A stretch of 64,000 bases of DNA. It comes from Bacillus sp. SD088. GTDB taxonomy: Bacteria > Bacillota > Bacilli > Bacillales > Bacillaceae_C. The DNA lies in assembly GCF_017355205.1 (NCBI RefSeq), contig NZ_JADIJK010000003.1, positions 1-64,000 on the forward strand. Reading direction: 5' to 3'. Shown one piece after another: positions 42,963 to 51,379 of the stretch; within the stretch, counting starts at the first letter, position 1, and the number at the start of each line of letters is the position of its first letter. Below the pieces are notes generated by a model that saw only the letters and a list, made by a program, of their open reading frames with translations, was not told the DNA's origin and ran no database searches. A program made the translations under genes and the position numbers.

Positions 42963-43400
42963 TCATTTTTTAAAAGCAGAGATCGGACCTAATTCATGAA
43001 CTAAATAATTTCTAATGGCGTTTGGAAAAGCCGCTAATGACTCCCCTTGCTTTACAACATTTTCAATAATCACATTGTGATCCACCACTTCATATTGTTG
43101 AACAAGCATTTTTCGACAAGCGATCACCTGTTTAAGGCTATCAGAAACAGTGGCAGTAATGACCCTCTCGTCTGTTAAAATATCAACAATATCTTCATAA
43201 CTGCCGGGATCCCTCATAATAAATCCATCAATCATCGCATTGCCTGTATCTAATATCGCTTCAATGATCGTATGGGAAATCCGCTCTAACGCAGCTTTTT
43301 CAAGATCTGTCTCCCAGTTTTGATGGGATTTCAGCAATTTCAATTGCCCCTCCATAAAGAGGAGACGCTCTTCTATTTTTTCACGATCAACAAAATACAT
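42963..43400 (-). CDS. yutE: YutE, DUF86 / HepT-like domain protein
   Basis: All-helical protein of 145 residues in the DUF86 (HepT-like) family. It starts YFVDREKIEERLLFMEGQL and has TDLEKAALERISHTIIEAILDTGNAMID and GSYEDIVDIL. HepT toxins use an R-x(4-6)-H motif in the segment RNxLVHxY. Here the equivalent stretch is RKMLVQQY, so the catalytic histidine is replaced by glutamine. No MNT antitoxin gene is adjacent. It is therefore more likely a housekeeping YutE than an active toxin. Upstream of yutF in the same direction. Confidence 0.87.
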   Translation of the reverse strand: MYFVDREKIEERLLFMEGQLKLLKSHQNWETDLEKAALERISHTIIEAILDTGNAMIDGFIMRDPGSYEDIVDILTDERVITATVSDSLKQVIACRKMLVQQYEVVDHNVIIENVVKQGESLAAFPNAIRNYLVHELGPISAFKK

Positions 43401-43509
43401 CCCTTTTCCCTCCTGATTGTACTGTTCTTATTTTAGCAGAAGAAAGAAGGAATGGTCCACAGACATTCGGGAAATCTAAGCACAAGAAAACGAAAGGTGG
43501 GTGAATGAT

Positions 43510-43821
43510 TTGACAGGGAAAGATCGAGAAAAAGATGAAGTAACAGGAATTCCCTATACAGATGTCTCGAATGCTGAGACACAGGAAAACTTCCTTACTG
43601 CAGAGGAATTTCCAGAAGGTGGGTACGGGGCAGCAGAAGGAAAAAATACGCCAGTTGAAAACAAATCAACCCCTTGGAAGAAGGGGCAACGTAAATATAG
43701 TGCTTTTAACTATGAATTTAAATCATTGCACCAAAATCTCCCGCGACAATTTCCAGGTGCCCATCCAACCCATGATGATCCTGATACGGATACACAAACA
43801 CCATACGAAGATAGTGAATGA
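43510..43821 (+). CDS. Conserved small hydrophilic protein, function unknown
   Basis: About 103-106 residues, very polar, without hydrophobic segments and likely disordered. Distinct phrases are YTDVSNAETQENFLTAEEF, NKSTPWKKGQRKYSAFNYE and LHQNLPRQFPGAHPTHDDP. I do not know a named family; similar short proteins occur in sporulating bacilli. The start is probably TTG at 43510, nine bases after AAAGGTGG; GTG at 43501 is the alternative. It has its own terminator and lies between yutE and yutD, both on the other strand. Confidence 0.7.
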   Translation: MTGKDREKDEVTGIPYTDVSNAETQENFLTAEEFPEGGYGAAEGKNTPVENKSTPWKKGQRKYSAFNYEFKSLHQNLPRQFPGAHPTHDDPDTDTQTPYEDSE

Positions 43822-43833
43822 TAAAGGGGAATT

Positions 43834-43866
43834 GAACGGCAAAATCCCATGCCGTTCTCCCCCCCT
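43834..43866 (+). terminator. Terminator of the small hydrophilic protein gene
   Basis: Stem GAACGGCA / TGCCGTTC followed by a C- and T-rich tail (CTCCCCCCCTTTCT). Confidence 0.65.
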
Positions 43867-43932
43867 TTCTGTGAGTACCGACCGTTTTTTAAACGATGCT
43901 GACCATTTGTAATCGAAAGTGTTTTCTCCTCT

Positions 43933-44208
43933 TTATTTATCCACTTTTTTCAAAACAAAATAAGCACAGCCAAAATTACAGTACTCATACAGATATTCGT
44001 ATAGGGAATTAATTTTACTCTCGTGAGCCGCTTTTTGATTTCGATCAGAGAAGAATCCTTTTAAGCGCAACTGTCCATATCCCCAATCGCCGACAATAAA
44101 ATCATATTTCGCTAATATATCGCTAAATCGCTCTTTCACAGCCTCTTCTTGGAACCCATCGCGGAATTCACTAATCAACTCATATTTCCGATTATTCATT
44201 ATAAGCAC
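43933..44208 (-). CDS. yutD: YutD family protein
   Basis: Protein of 91 residues with the YutD signature YDFIVGDWGYGQLRLKGFF and YLYEYCNFGCAYFVLKK. Starts at GTG 44208 seven bases after GGAGGG; an ATG three codons further in is possible. A member of a family widespread in Firmicutes with unknown role, possibly transcription-associated. In B. subtilis it lies among yutE, yutC and lipA; lipA is not present at this position here. Confidence 0.87.
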   Translation of the reverse strand: MLIMNNRKYELISEFRDGFQEEAVKERFSDILAKYDFIVGDWGYGQLRLKGFFSDRNQKAAHESKINSLYEYLYEYCNFGCAYFVLKKVDK

Positions 44209-44307
44209 GCCTTGTCCCTCCACAATTTAAACTGTCTATCTTAATTATAGCTTAATCCCCAACAATTACTAAGTAAAAAATATATTTTCTGAGCACGCTA
44301 ATAGGAG

Positions 44308-44540
44308 AGGTTCAAAAAAGTCCGGTAAAAATGACACTACGAGATATAGGTTCTTCGACTATGTAGCGACACGTCCTATGGGCAACACGGAAGTCAGAAC
44401 ATCCTGTACAAGTCCGCTACTTGGAGAAGAAAACCACTTTTCCTTCGTACGATGCGAAACTTTCCTTTGTATTGGACGTTAGCAATGACATTAGTGTAGT
44501 CGCCGACTCGGTCTTTTTTATCCTCCTTTTTGAACATACA
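44308..44540. repeat. MITE-like element with GTTCAAAAA ends
   Basis: Begins GGTTCAAAAAAGTCCGGTAA and ends TCCTCCTTTTTGAAC. It shares ACATCCTGTACAAGTCCGCT with the 36128 copy. It carries an extra internal region not found in the other copies, and occupies most of the yutD-yutC spacer. Confidence 0.75.
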
Positions 44541-44563
44541 CTAATAAATAAGGAGGTGTTGAA

Positions 44564-45229
44564 ATGAAAGCAAAATGGCCAATCATCCTTTTAACTGCGA
44601 CCCTTGCAGCCTGTGGAAGTAATAATATTGCTGAAAATGACGATTTCTATCCAAAAAGTGGAAATTCAATCAATTCAGATGAGCAGGCAGATATTTATAA
44701 TGAGGAAACCTCCGATGACCAATTTGGCTTTGTTCGTCAGGTGAAAAATCCAACACCAGCTAATCAAAATGATACAAAAACGATTCAATGGATGGATCGT
44801 GAAAAAGCAGCCCTTCATATTAGTGAAATACTTGTTGTCTTGCCTCATGTATCAGATGCTAGTGTCATTGTAACAGATCAAGAGGTCTTGGTCGCTTATA
44901 CAACTGATGCAGATGATGAAAAAGGGCGGTTTGAAATAGCTGACCAGGTGAAAAAATCCGTTTTAAATTATGTGCCAAGATGGTATCACGTGTATGTAAC
45001 AGATGATCCGACATTACGACAAGATGTTGAGAATATCGGTTCGATGACAACACAATCGCCTAATAAAGACCGTTCAGTCAAAATGGTGATCGAGCATATG
45101 CTTGAACGTTCTCCTCAAGGACGAACAATGGGTGAAGGTGAAAATGCCAATGGCGAAAAAACTGGCGAAACCAATGACTATATAGAAAAGACAAAATATA
45201 AACAACAAAACGATCGTGACCTTAAATAG
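44564..45229 (+). CDS. yutC: YhcN/YlaJ-type sporulation lipoprotein (YutC)
   Basis: Lipoprotein of 221 residues. Signal ILLTATLAAC with the lipobox Cys at about residue 17; then a polar linker (about 20-65) and the Spore_YhcN_YlaJ domain: REKAALHISEILVVLPHVSDASVIVTDQEVLVAYTT (read in parts) and VKKSVLNYVPRWYHVYVTDDP. Such proteins are made in the forespore and sit in the spore membrane or cortex region. AAGGAGGTG precedes the ATG. lytH follows 59 bases downstream in the same direction. Confidence 0.86.
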   Translation: MKAKWPIILLTATLAACGSNNIAENDDFYPKSGNSINSDEQADIYNEETSDDQFGFVRQVKNPTPANQNDTKTIQWMDREKAALHISEILVVLPHVSDASVIVTDQEVLVAYTTDADDEKGRFEIADQVKKSVLNYVPRWYHVYVTDDPTLRQDVENIGSMTTQSPNKDRSVKMVIEHMLERSPQGRTMGEGENANGEKTGETNDYIEKTKYKQQNDRDLK

Positions 45230-45288
45230 CAATGAATTCATCTGGGGGAGCTCTCTCCCCTAGCAACAAGATGAAAGGAGGGCATCAT

Positions 45289-46272
45289 TTGAAAAAGCTA
45301 TTCCCCTGGCTCCTTATCTTCCTTTGTTTTTTTGGTATGAAAGAAGGTAAAGCAAAGGAGCTAAGTCAGGATGAAATCTATCAGCAAAGAATGGATGTAT
45401 ACAAAAAGATCGAAGCTCTTACATCTACCCCTTGGTATTATCTAGCAGCTGTTGACCAATTCGAAAGAAGTATTCGGGATGTCCGAGATGATTTACCTGA
45501 TCCACCGGCGATTATCGGCTATTATCTTCCACCTGAACAGTGGTCAGGTCCTCTTAATCCTAATCCAAAAGATACCAATCCATACACCATTGAACTTTTC
45601 GGCGGCATCGGGAAAGATGGGAATGGGGACGGAAAAATCGATCAGTCCAATGGCGAAGATTTACTATATACATTGGCACAGTTTTTGCGTGAATATGGAG
45701 AAGATGATCAATCCTTCCGACTAGCGCTTTGGGATTATTATGAACGAGATCAAACAGTTCGTTCGATAATGGCAAATGCTAAAATTTACCGGACCATGGG
45801 CAAAGTTGATTTAAGTGAGAAAGCTTTTCCTCTTCCAAGGAGCTATAACTACACCTATAAAAATACATGGGGGGATCGTCGTGGGTGGGGCGGACGAAGA
45901 ATTCATGAAGGAACGGATATCTTTGCTGGATATGGGACTCCTGTACGCGCGGTTGCTTACGGCGTAGTCGAATTAAAAGGATGGAATAAATATGGAGGCT
46001 GGCGCATCGGGATTCGCGATTTAAATAATACGTACCATTACTATGCTCATCTAAATGGCTACTCCAAGGATTTAAAGATTGGGAATGTCGTGAAGCCTGG
46101 TGATGTAATCGGAAGCGTTGGAAGCTCAGGCTATGGACCGCCTGGAACGTCCGGAAAGTTTCCCCCTCATCTTCATTTTGGTATGTACAAAGATAATGGT
46201 ATTCGCGAATGGTCCTTTGATCCTTATCCTCATTTAAAAATATGGGAACGCTACGAGTATAAAAAGCAATAG
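45289..46272 (+). CDS. lytH: Sporulation L-Ala-D-Glu endopeptidase LytH (M23)
   Basis: Cortex peptidoglycan peptidase made in the mother cell late in sporulation, 327 residues (B. subtilis LytH has 326). Signal peptide-like N-terminus (LFPWLLIFLCFFGM). About residues 110-128 carry an EF-hand-like loop KDGNGDGKIDQSNGED. The C-terminal M23 domain has the zinc ligands in RIHEGTDIFAG (H and D) and HLHFGMY, plus HYYAHLNGY with the catalytic His. The start is TTG 45289, eight bases after AAAGGAGGG; the frame runs upstream to 45232 through the binding site, so the shorter form is right. Probably co-transcribed with yutC. Confidence 0.93.
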   Translation: MKKLFPWLLIFLCFFGMKEGKAKELSQDEIYQQRMDVYKKIEALTSTPWYYLAAVDQFERSIRDVRDDLPDPPAIIGYYLPPEQWSGPLNPNPKDTNPYTIELFGGIGKDGNGDGKIDQSNGEDLLYTLAQFLREYGEDDQSFRLALWDYYERDQTVRSIMANAKIYRTMGKVDLSEKAFPLPRSYNYTYKNTWGDRRGWGGRRIHEGTDIFAGYGTPVRAVAYGVVELKGWNKYGGWRIGIRDLNNTYHYYAHLNGYSKDLKIGNVVKPGDVIGSVGSSGYGPPGTSGKFPPHLHFGMYKDNGIREWSFDPYPHLKIWERYEYKKQ

Positions 46273-46312
46273 AGGAGTTTGGATATTGATTTCCAACTCC
46301 TCTTGCCTTTGA
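46271..46312. terminator. Bidirectional terminator between lytH and yunB
   Basis: Stem AGAGGAGTTTGG / CCAACTCCTCT with loop ATATTGATTT, flanked by T-rich sequence. Confidence 0.8.
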
Positions 46313-46321
46313 TACTTTATT

Positions 46322-47086
46322 TCACTCTGCGGGTTTCGATTCTGGCAAGTTAATCGAAGGATTCACCCCTTGCCCATTATAAAATTGGGGAACATCCCCT
46401 TGATAATATCCCATTGCAATCGGGACATCCTGTTTGACTACAGCTGTTTCCGTACCAAATGGGATAATAATCTGCACATTGACCTCTACCGCAACAATAA
46501 CGGTAATAAAAATATTATTAATCGGATAATGCTCAACCTTGTGCTCTGCATTAGTCTGGACATTCCCTACCGCAGAGAAACGGATGGGAACCTTTGGGCC
46601 TAAATTACCTAATAGTGCATTATTGGTTGCTTGCCCAAGTGGGAATGAATAAGAGATGCCCTCTTCTTCATTCAATTTGTCATAATCAATTTCCACCCCA
46701 GTATCCATTTCTAATGGTTCTAAGTTGCCTCTCTCCGCCTCGTTTAGATTTAATTGTATCTCCTTGGACAATTCTGATTGAATCTGATTAATCACATCTG
46801 TCCGATATTGAACGGTTGTCCGACCGCTACCATCTGGAACCATTTCCGTCACTTCTGATAGATCCTTCACTTCAGGTAGCACATCTTTGACAGCTTTTGT
46901 GACAACCATGGGTGCAATTTTTCCAGTTTGGGTCTCCGCATAACTGATTAAAGTTGGTTTCATCCCTTTATTCACAATCCATAATCCCAATAATGTCGAG
47001 AAAACAAAGAAAACAAATGACAGCAGTAAAACATATCGAAAGGGTAATGGACCCCGTTGCCTATGTTTTGCATGGAATCGAGCCAA
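46322..47086 (-). CDS. yunB: Sporulation protein YunB
   Basis: Membrane-anchored sporulation protein of 254 residues, exactly the B. subtilis length. One N-terminal helix (FRYVLLLSFVFFVFSTLLGLW) follows a basic start; the rest is extracytoplasmic with GRTTVQYRTDVINQIQSEL, GVEIDYDKLNEEEGISYSFPLGQAT and the strand-rich NIFITVIVAVEVNVQIIIPF. Sigma-E-dependent and needed for normal sporulation in B. subtilis (family knowledge). The start is TTG 47086, five bases after GAGGAGGG; longer versions would translate through the ribosome-binding site. Confidence 0.9.
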   Translation of the reverse strand: MARFHAKHRQRGPLPFRYVLLLSFVFFVFSTLLGLWIVNKGMKPTLISYAETQTGKIAPMVVTKAVKDVLPEVKDLSEVTEMVPDGSGRTTVQYRTDVINQIQSELSKEIQLNLNEAERGNLEPLEMDTGVEIDYDKLNEEEGISYSFPLGQATNNALLGNLGPKVPIRFSAVGNVQTNAEHKVEHYPINNIFITVIVAVEVNVQIIIPFGTETAVVKQDVPIAMGYYQGDVPQFYNGQGVNPSINLPESKPAE

Positions 47087-47104
47087 AAGAATCCCTCCTC
47101 TCAT

Positions 47105-47256
47105 CAAATATATGCAGAAGAGGAAGGATTTAGCGCAAATGCATTTAATTTTTAAATTGCGAGTTCAAAATGGAGGACAAATAGGACCAAGTCAGCTGAA
47201 AACAAACAAAAAATTCGAAGTGGTATTTTTACTGGACTTTTTGAACATCTATTTCA
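47105..47256. repeat. MITE-like element, minus orientation
   Basis: On the minus strand it begins GTTCAAAAAGTCCAGTAAAA (47248-47229) and has a GAAC end at about 47165, matching the ends of the 36302 and 44308 copies. It fills the spacer between yunC and yunB. Confidence 0.6.
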
Positions 47257-47262
47257 AGCAAT

Positions 47263-47565
47263 TTAACTCATTTTTAACAAAGCATCTTTTCCAATCATCC
47301 CAGCTGTAATTCCCAATGCTTCTGCTTCCACTGTAACGGATTCTAATGGAGCATGCAGTAATTGATCAATCGTCTTAACTCCCACTGCACGCCCAGCGAT
47401 TATTTTTCGATCCACTAATTTTTCATTTAGTAAACCAACATCCAGTGCCCCGCACATGATATACCCCTTTTCATTCGAAATCGTCAACAAGGTGGTTTTT
47501 GGCAGTGACACAGATGTAGCGATAAAAGTCTTGCCATCAATCATTAATGGCTCAATTGACACCAT
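47263..47565 (-). CDS. yunC: YunC, DUF1805 protein
   Basis: Protein of 100 residues, close to the 101 of B. subtilis YunC. The DUF1805 signature is present: TFIATSVSLPKTTLLTISNEKGYIMCGALDV (read in parts) followed by AGRAVGVKTIDQLL. The start at 47565 follows AAGGGGTGAT; three extra codons upstream overlap that site. Function unknown. It follows yunD on the same strand, 68 bases apart. Confidence 0.9.
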   Translation of the reverse strand: MVSIEPLMIDGKTFIATSVSLPKTTLLTISNEKGYIMCGALDVGLLNEKLVDRKIIAGRAVGVKTIDQLLHAPLESVTVEAEALGITAGMIGKDALLKMS

Positions 47566-47632
47566 ATTTATCACCCCTTCTCATAGTTATATGTATGAGA
47601 AAAGCATGAATTAGTTGAACCCAAAACACGAG

Positions 47633-49015
47633 TTATCTACTATGAAATCCATCAAACCCCTTTAATTTCCAAGCCATGATATCACGTAAAAATTCCGGCA
47701 TAAAATAAGTTTTATCAGGAGAACGTTTTATTCCAGGAAAGTATTTTCCGAATGTAAATAAATCCACAGTCCCTAGCTTATACGTTCGCTCTGAATCAAG
47801 TGGTTCTCCGTTAATTTGAACCTGGAGCTCCTCTTTATCCACTTCAATTCCACGATACACAAATTTCCCCATTACCTTTCCTCGAAAACCGAGTCCAATC
47901 ACTTCAACCTCTGGCCAATCTTCTCTTTCAGCTTCCAAAATAATCTCCTTTAGCTCTGCTCCTGAGAGCTCGACTGTACAAGGGTTAATCGGATGGGGAA
48001 GCATTTGATGCAGATGGAATTTCGTCACCCTACCCTTTTTTAAATCTGTTAAAATTAAACCAGAGTTAATAATCGTACATTCTGCCTCACACCACTCATG
48101 GACAGCATTACAAAGCAATAAAGCAAGTTGAGATGTGTCCTTCCATGAATAGAAAAGCGGCTCCTTAATCACCGTAACGGTCTCAGCTAATTGTGCTTTG
48201 CCAACATCCATATAGTGTTGAATAACCTTCTCTTCCTCCTGCACAGCTGACAGTAAATGAGACTCAAATAGCTTCGCTTTGAACACTGGAAGAGTTTGTG
48301 CCTTGGGATCAGCATGAAGTTGGACATATCCAACGAAACGGCCATATTTACCAGCCGCCGCCATCATCGTGTTGTTCATTTTTTCCCCTTCCATAAAAAA
48401 ATGGTGAGTATGAGACCCTAAAATCAAATCAATTTGGGGAAATAATTGCGTTAGCTTCTGATCCTCATGAATCCCTAAATGCGATAGAACGATTAGGATA
48501 TCAGCCTCTTCCTTCATCCGATTGAATTGTATTTCCAGTTCAGTAAAAGGTTCCGTCATCTCCCAACCAAGTAGATTGTATAAATTCTGATAATAGGTCG
48601 TGACAGCCGTGACACCAATTTTTGTCCCTTTTCTTGTTTGATAGATTTTATAAGGCAGACACCACTCCGGTCGAATCTGTCCAGGCTCATATAAATTGGC
48701 GACCAGTACATCAAACTGCGCTTCTCGGTATAGGTCATCCAAATTTTCATGAGCGAATGTAATCCCCTCATTATTGCCAATCGTCACGGCATGATACCCA
48801 GTCTCATTTAACAATTCAGTATTCCCTTTACCTCTTGTCCCTTCTGTGAAAGGATGCCAGCGATCGGAGAAATCACCAATATCAAATAGAAAAACTTCCT
48901 CTCCAGCCGCCTTATGTAACTGTTGTTTCTCTAGCAAAAACGATTGAATTCTCGGCCAATAGTCAAAATGGCTATGTAAATCATTTGTATGGTATATATG
49001 AATCCTTTCAATCAT
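47633..49015 (-). CDS. yunD: YunD, 5'-nucleotidase/UDP-sugar hydrolase-family metallophosphatase
   Basis: Metallophosphoesterase of 460 residues, no signal peptide. N-terminal calcineurin-like domain: IYHTNDLHSHFDYWP (metal Asp and His), FDIGDFSDRW, TIGNNEGI, VLSHLGIH and ILGSHTHHF. The C-terminal 5'-nucleotidase domain is CTIINSGLI, HQMLPHPINPCTVELSGAELKEII and YKLGTVDLFTFGKYF. It hydrolyses nucleotides or nucleotide sugars; the intracellular location implied by lack of a signal matches the YunD group. It is divergent from the copper ATPase. Confidence 0.92.
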   Translation of the reverse strand: MIERIHIYHTNDLHSHFDYWPRIQSFLLEKQQLHKAAGEEVFLFDIGDFSDRWHPFTEGTRGKGNTELLNETGYHAVTIGNNEGITFAHENLDDLYREAQFDVLVANLYEPGQIRPEWCLPYKIYQTRKGTKIGVTAVTTYYQNLYNLLGWEMTEPFTELEIQFNRMKEEADILIVLSHLGIHEDQKLTQLFPQIDLILGSHTHHFFMEGEKMNNTMMAAAGKYGRFVGYVQLHADPKAQTLPVFKAKLFESHLLSAVQEEEKVIQHYMDVGKAQLAETVTVIKEPLFYSWKDTSQLALLLCNAVHEWCEAECTIINSGLILTDLKKGRVTKFHLHQMLPHPINPCTVELSGAELKEIILEAEREDWPEVEVIGLGFRGKVMGKFVYRGIEVDKEELQVQINGEPLDSERTYKLGTVDLFTFGKYFPGIKRSPDKTYFMPEFLRDIMAWKLKGFDGFHSR

Positions 49016-49151
49016 TCATTCACTTCCTAGCTCCGCTTAAAAATAATTACTAAAAACTATAGCAAAAAATGAGGAAAATGGAAAGATAAGTGCTAGCGCC
49101 TGTTCTAACCATCTTAGATCGCCAATAGACTATAGTAGGCTGGAAGAAAAG

Positions 49152-51362
49152 ATGGTGAACAGAATAATGGAAGAAACACAGCATTTTTTTATAACAGGTA
49201 TGCACTGTGCTGCGTGTGCGACAAGGATCGAAAAAGTCGTCTCTAAAATAGAAGGAGTGCAAGACATCCATGTTAATCTTGCAACGGAAAAGGGACGTGT
49301 GACCTTTCATAAAAAACGGACAAACCTTAATGAAATCTTCGATAAAATCCGCAAAATCGGTTTTGATGCAAAAGTAATAGACAAGCTCTCTACAGAAGGT
49401 AATCCATACAAAAACATCCAAACACTACAGCGGAGATTTTTTCTATCTGCCTTCCTAACGATTCCTTTAGCTTGGGCGATGTTCGATCATTTTACATGGA
49501 CTCCGTTTATTCATGCTCCCGCCTTCCTAATGGAGCCCTTAATACAATTGATTCTCACCATTCCAATCCAATTTGTCATTGGCTTTCCCTTTTATGAGCG
49601 GGCTTGGAAGGCTATTAAAAGCGGACATGCAAATATGGATGTATTAGTTGTTTTAAGTACATCGACCGCGTTTTTCTATAGCCATTATTTGACATTTACA
49701 ACCTTACACTCATCCATGCCTCCTCCTGTCTTATATTTTGAAACAAGTGCATTTATTATCACCTTCATATTATTAGGGAAGTTGCTTGAAGCAAAGACAA
49801 AATTAAAAACGACCGAATCCCTTAAAAAGCTGTATCAATTACAAACAAAAACAGCTACTCTATATGAAAATGGTAGAGAATCCACTTCGCCGATTCATCG
49901 ACTTGTCCCTGGAGATATTTTAATTATTAAACCAGGTGAAAAAATACCGATTGATGGTGAAGTGATAATGGGCTCAACGATGATCGATGAATCCTTGTTA
50001 ACTGGAGAAAGTATTCCTATTGAGAAAACCATCGGTGATTCTGTTTATGCTGGAACGATCAATCAACACGGCTTAGTAAGAGTGAAAGTAACAAAAATAG
50101 ATAGTGAAACGACATTATCTCAGATCATTCAAATTGTCGAGGAAGCGCAGGGCTCTAAAGCACCCATCCAACAGACGGCTGATAAAATAACCGCTGTTTT
50201 TGTACCAATTGTGTTAATTATCGCGCTAACAACATTTATAGGCTGGTACTTATTTTTGCAGCCAGATCAATTGGGAGTTGCCTTAGAAAAAACTATCGCG
50301 GTCTTAATTATTGCTTGCCCATGCGCACTGGGACTGGCTACGCCTACTTCCGTGATGGTTGGAAGTGGACGGGCTGCCCAAATGGGGATTTTATTTAAGG
50401 AAGGGAAAATTCTAGAAGGATTAGGCAAATGCCGCACGATCATTTTTGATAAAACAGGTACCTTGACGAAAGGAAAGCCATATGTAACAGACATGCGTAT
50501 TGATCCTCGACAGAAAGAAGAAGTATTGAGTTTTATCGGAGCAGTGGAACAAGGATTTAATCATCCAATTGCGAAAACCATTGTCGATAAGGTACAAACG
50601 ATACTCCCCTCTGTTCCTGTCGCTGAGCAAGTACAAACAATTCCAGGACATGGCGTAGAAGCGACCGTTCTTGGGAAAAAGGTAATGATCGTCAACCCTG
50701 CCTATCGACTTCACTCATTATCCTCAAAACAAAGACAACAAGTGCACGAGCTGGAAGCAGAGGGAAAAACCGTGATGATCGCTTGGATAAATGCTCGTTT
50801 TGCCGGTATCATCGCGGTAGCAGATGAAATAAGAAGCTCCTCTGCCCCTGCTATTTCGGATTTAAAGCAATTGGGGCTAAAGCCAATGTTATTAACGGGA
50901 GATAATCAATATACTGGCATGGCGGTTGCCAAACAAGTTGGCATCCAAAAGCTGCAAACAGATGTCAGCCCCATGGATAAAGCTCGCATCATTCAGAATC
51001 TACAAAAAAAGGGAGAAAAAGTCATTATGGTTGGAGATGGTATGAATGATGCACCTGCTCTCGCTGTTGCAGATATCGGGGTGGCCATTGGTAGTGGATC
51101 AGAAATCGCCATTGAATCCGGAGATGTCACCATCATCCAAGGAGACCTCCGCCGTCTCGTCAGCGCCATTCACATTAGTAAAAAAACAATGACAAACATT
51201 AAACAAAACTTTCTCTGGGCCTTTCTCTATAATATTATCATGATCCCATTTGCCATGCTTGGTCTTTTAGCCCCCTGGCTAGCAGGTGCCGCTATGGCCT
51301 TCAGCTCTGTATCTGTCGTATTAAATGCCTTAAGATTAAAAAAGCTCAAACTGCATGCATAG
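49152..51362 (+). CDS. copA: P1B-type copper-exporting ATPase (CopA-like)
   Basis: Cu+ pump of 736 residues. A single N-terminal HMA domain has the metal site GMHCAACATRI (about 15-25). Eight membrane helices include the CPC motif IACPCALG. The actuator domain shows LLTGESIPIEK, the phosphorylation site FDKTGTLTKG, the HP motif GFNHPIAK and MVGDGMNDAPALA. The last helices carry YN (LWAFLYNII) and MxxSS (MAFSSVS), the ligands of the Cu+ subgroup. Most Bacillus CopA proteins have two HMA domains; this has one. No copZ or csoR gene is adjacent. The start may be ATG 49152 or the ATG five codons later. Confidence 0.92.
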   Translation: MVNRIMEETQHFFITGMHCAACATRIEKVVSKIEGVQDIHVNLATEKGRVTFHKKRTNLNEIFDKIRKIGFDAKVIDKLSTEGNPYKNIQTLQRRFFLSAFLTIPLAWAMFDHFTWTPFIHAPAFLMEPLIQLILTIPIQFVIGFPFYERAWKAIKSGHANMDVLVVLSTSTAFFYSHYLTFTTLHSSMPPPVLYFETSAFIITFILLGKLLEAKTKLKTTESLKKLYQLQTKTATLYENGRESTSPIHRLVPGDILIIKPGEKIPIDGEVIMGSTMIDESLLTGESIPIEKTIGDSVYAGTINQHGLVRVKVTKIDSETTLSQIIQIVEEAQGSKAPIQQTADKITAVFVPIVLIIALTTFIGWYLFLQPDQLGVALEKTIAVLIIACPCALGLATPTSVMVGSGRAAQMGILFKEGKILEGLGKCRTIIFDKTGTLTKGKPYVTDMRIDPRQKEEVLSFIGAVEQGFNHPIAKTIVDKVQTILPSVPVAEQVQTIPGHGVEATVLGKKVMIVNPAYRLHSLSSKQRQQVHELEAEGKTVMIAWINARFAGIIAVADEIRSSSAPAISDLKQLGLKPMLLTGDNQYTGMAVAKQVGIQKLQTDVSPMDKARIIQNLQKKGEKVIMVGDGMNDAPALAVADIGVAIGSGSEIAIESGDVTIIQGDLRRLVSAIHISKKTMTNIKQNFLWAFLYNIIMIPFAMLGLLAPWLAGAAMAFSSVSVVLNALRLKKLKLHA

Positions 51363-51379
51363 AACCAGACATCGACTTT

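Noticed and set aside
47112-47309. Possible 65-residue plus-strand gene upstream of yunB
   Set aside because: It lies in an inverted MITE-like element and overlaps the end of yunC; there is no Shine-Dalgarno.
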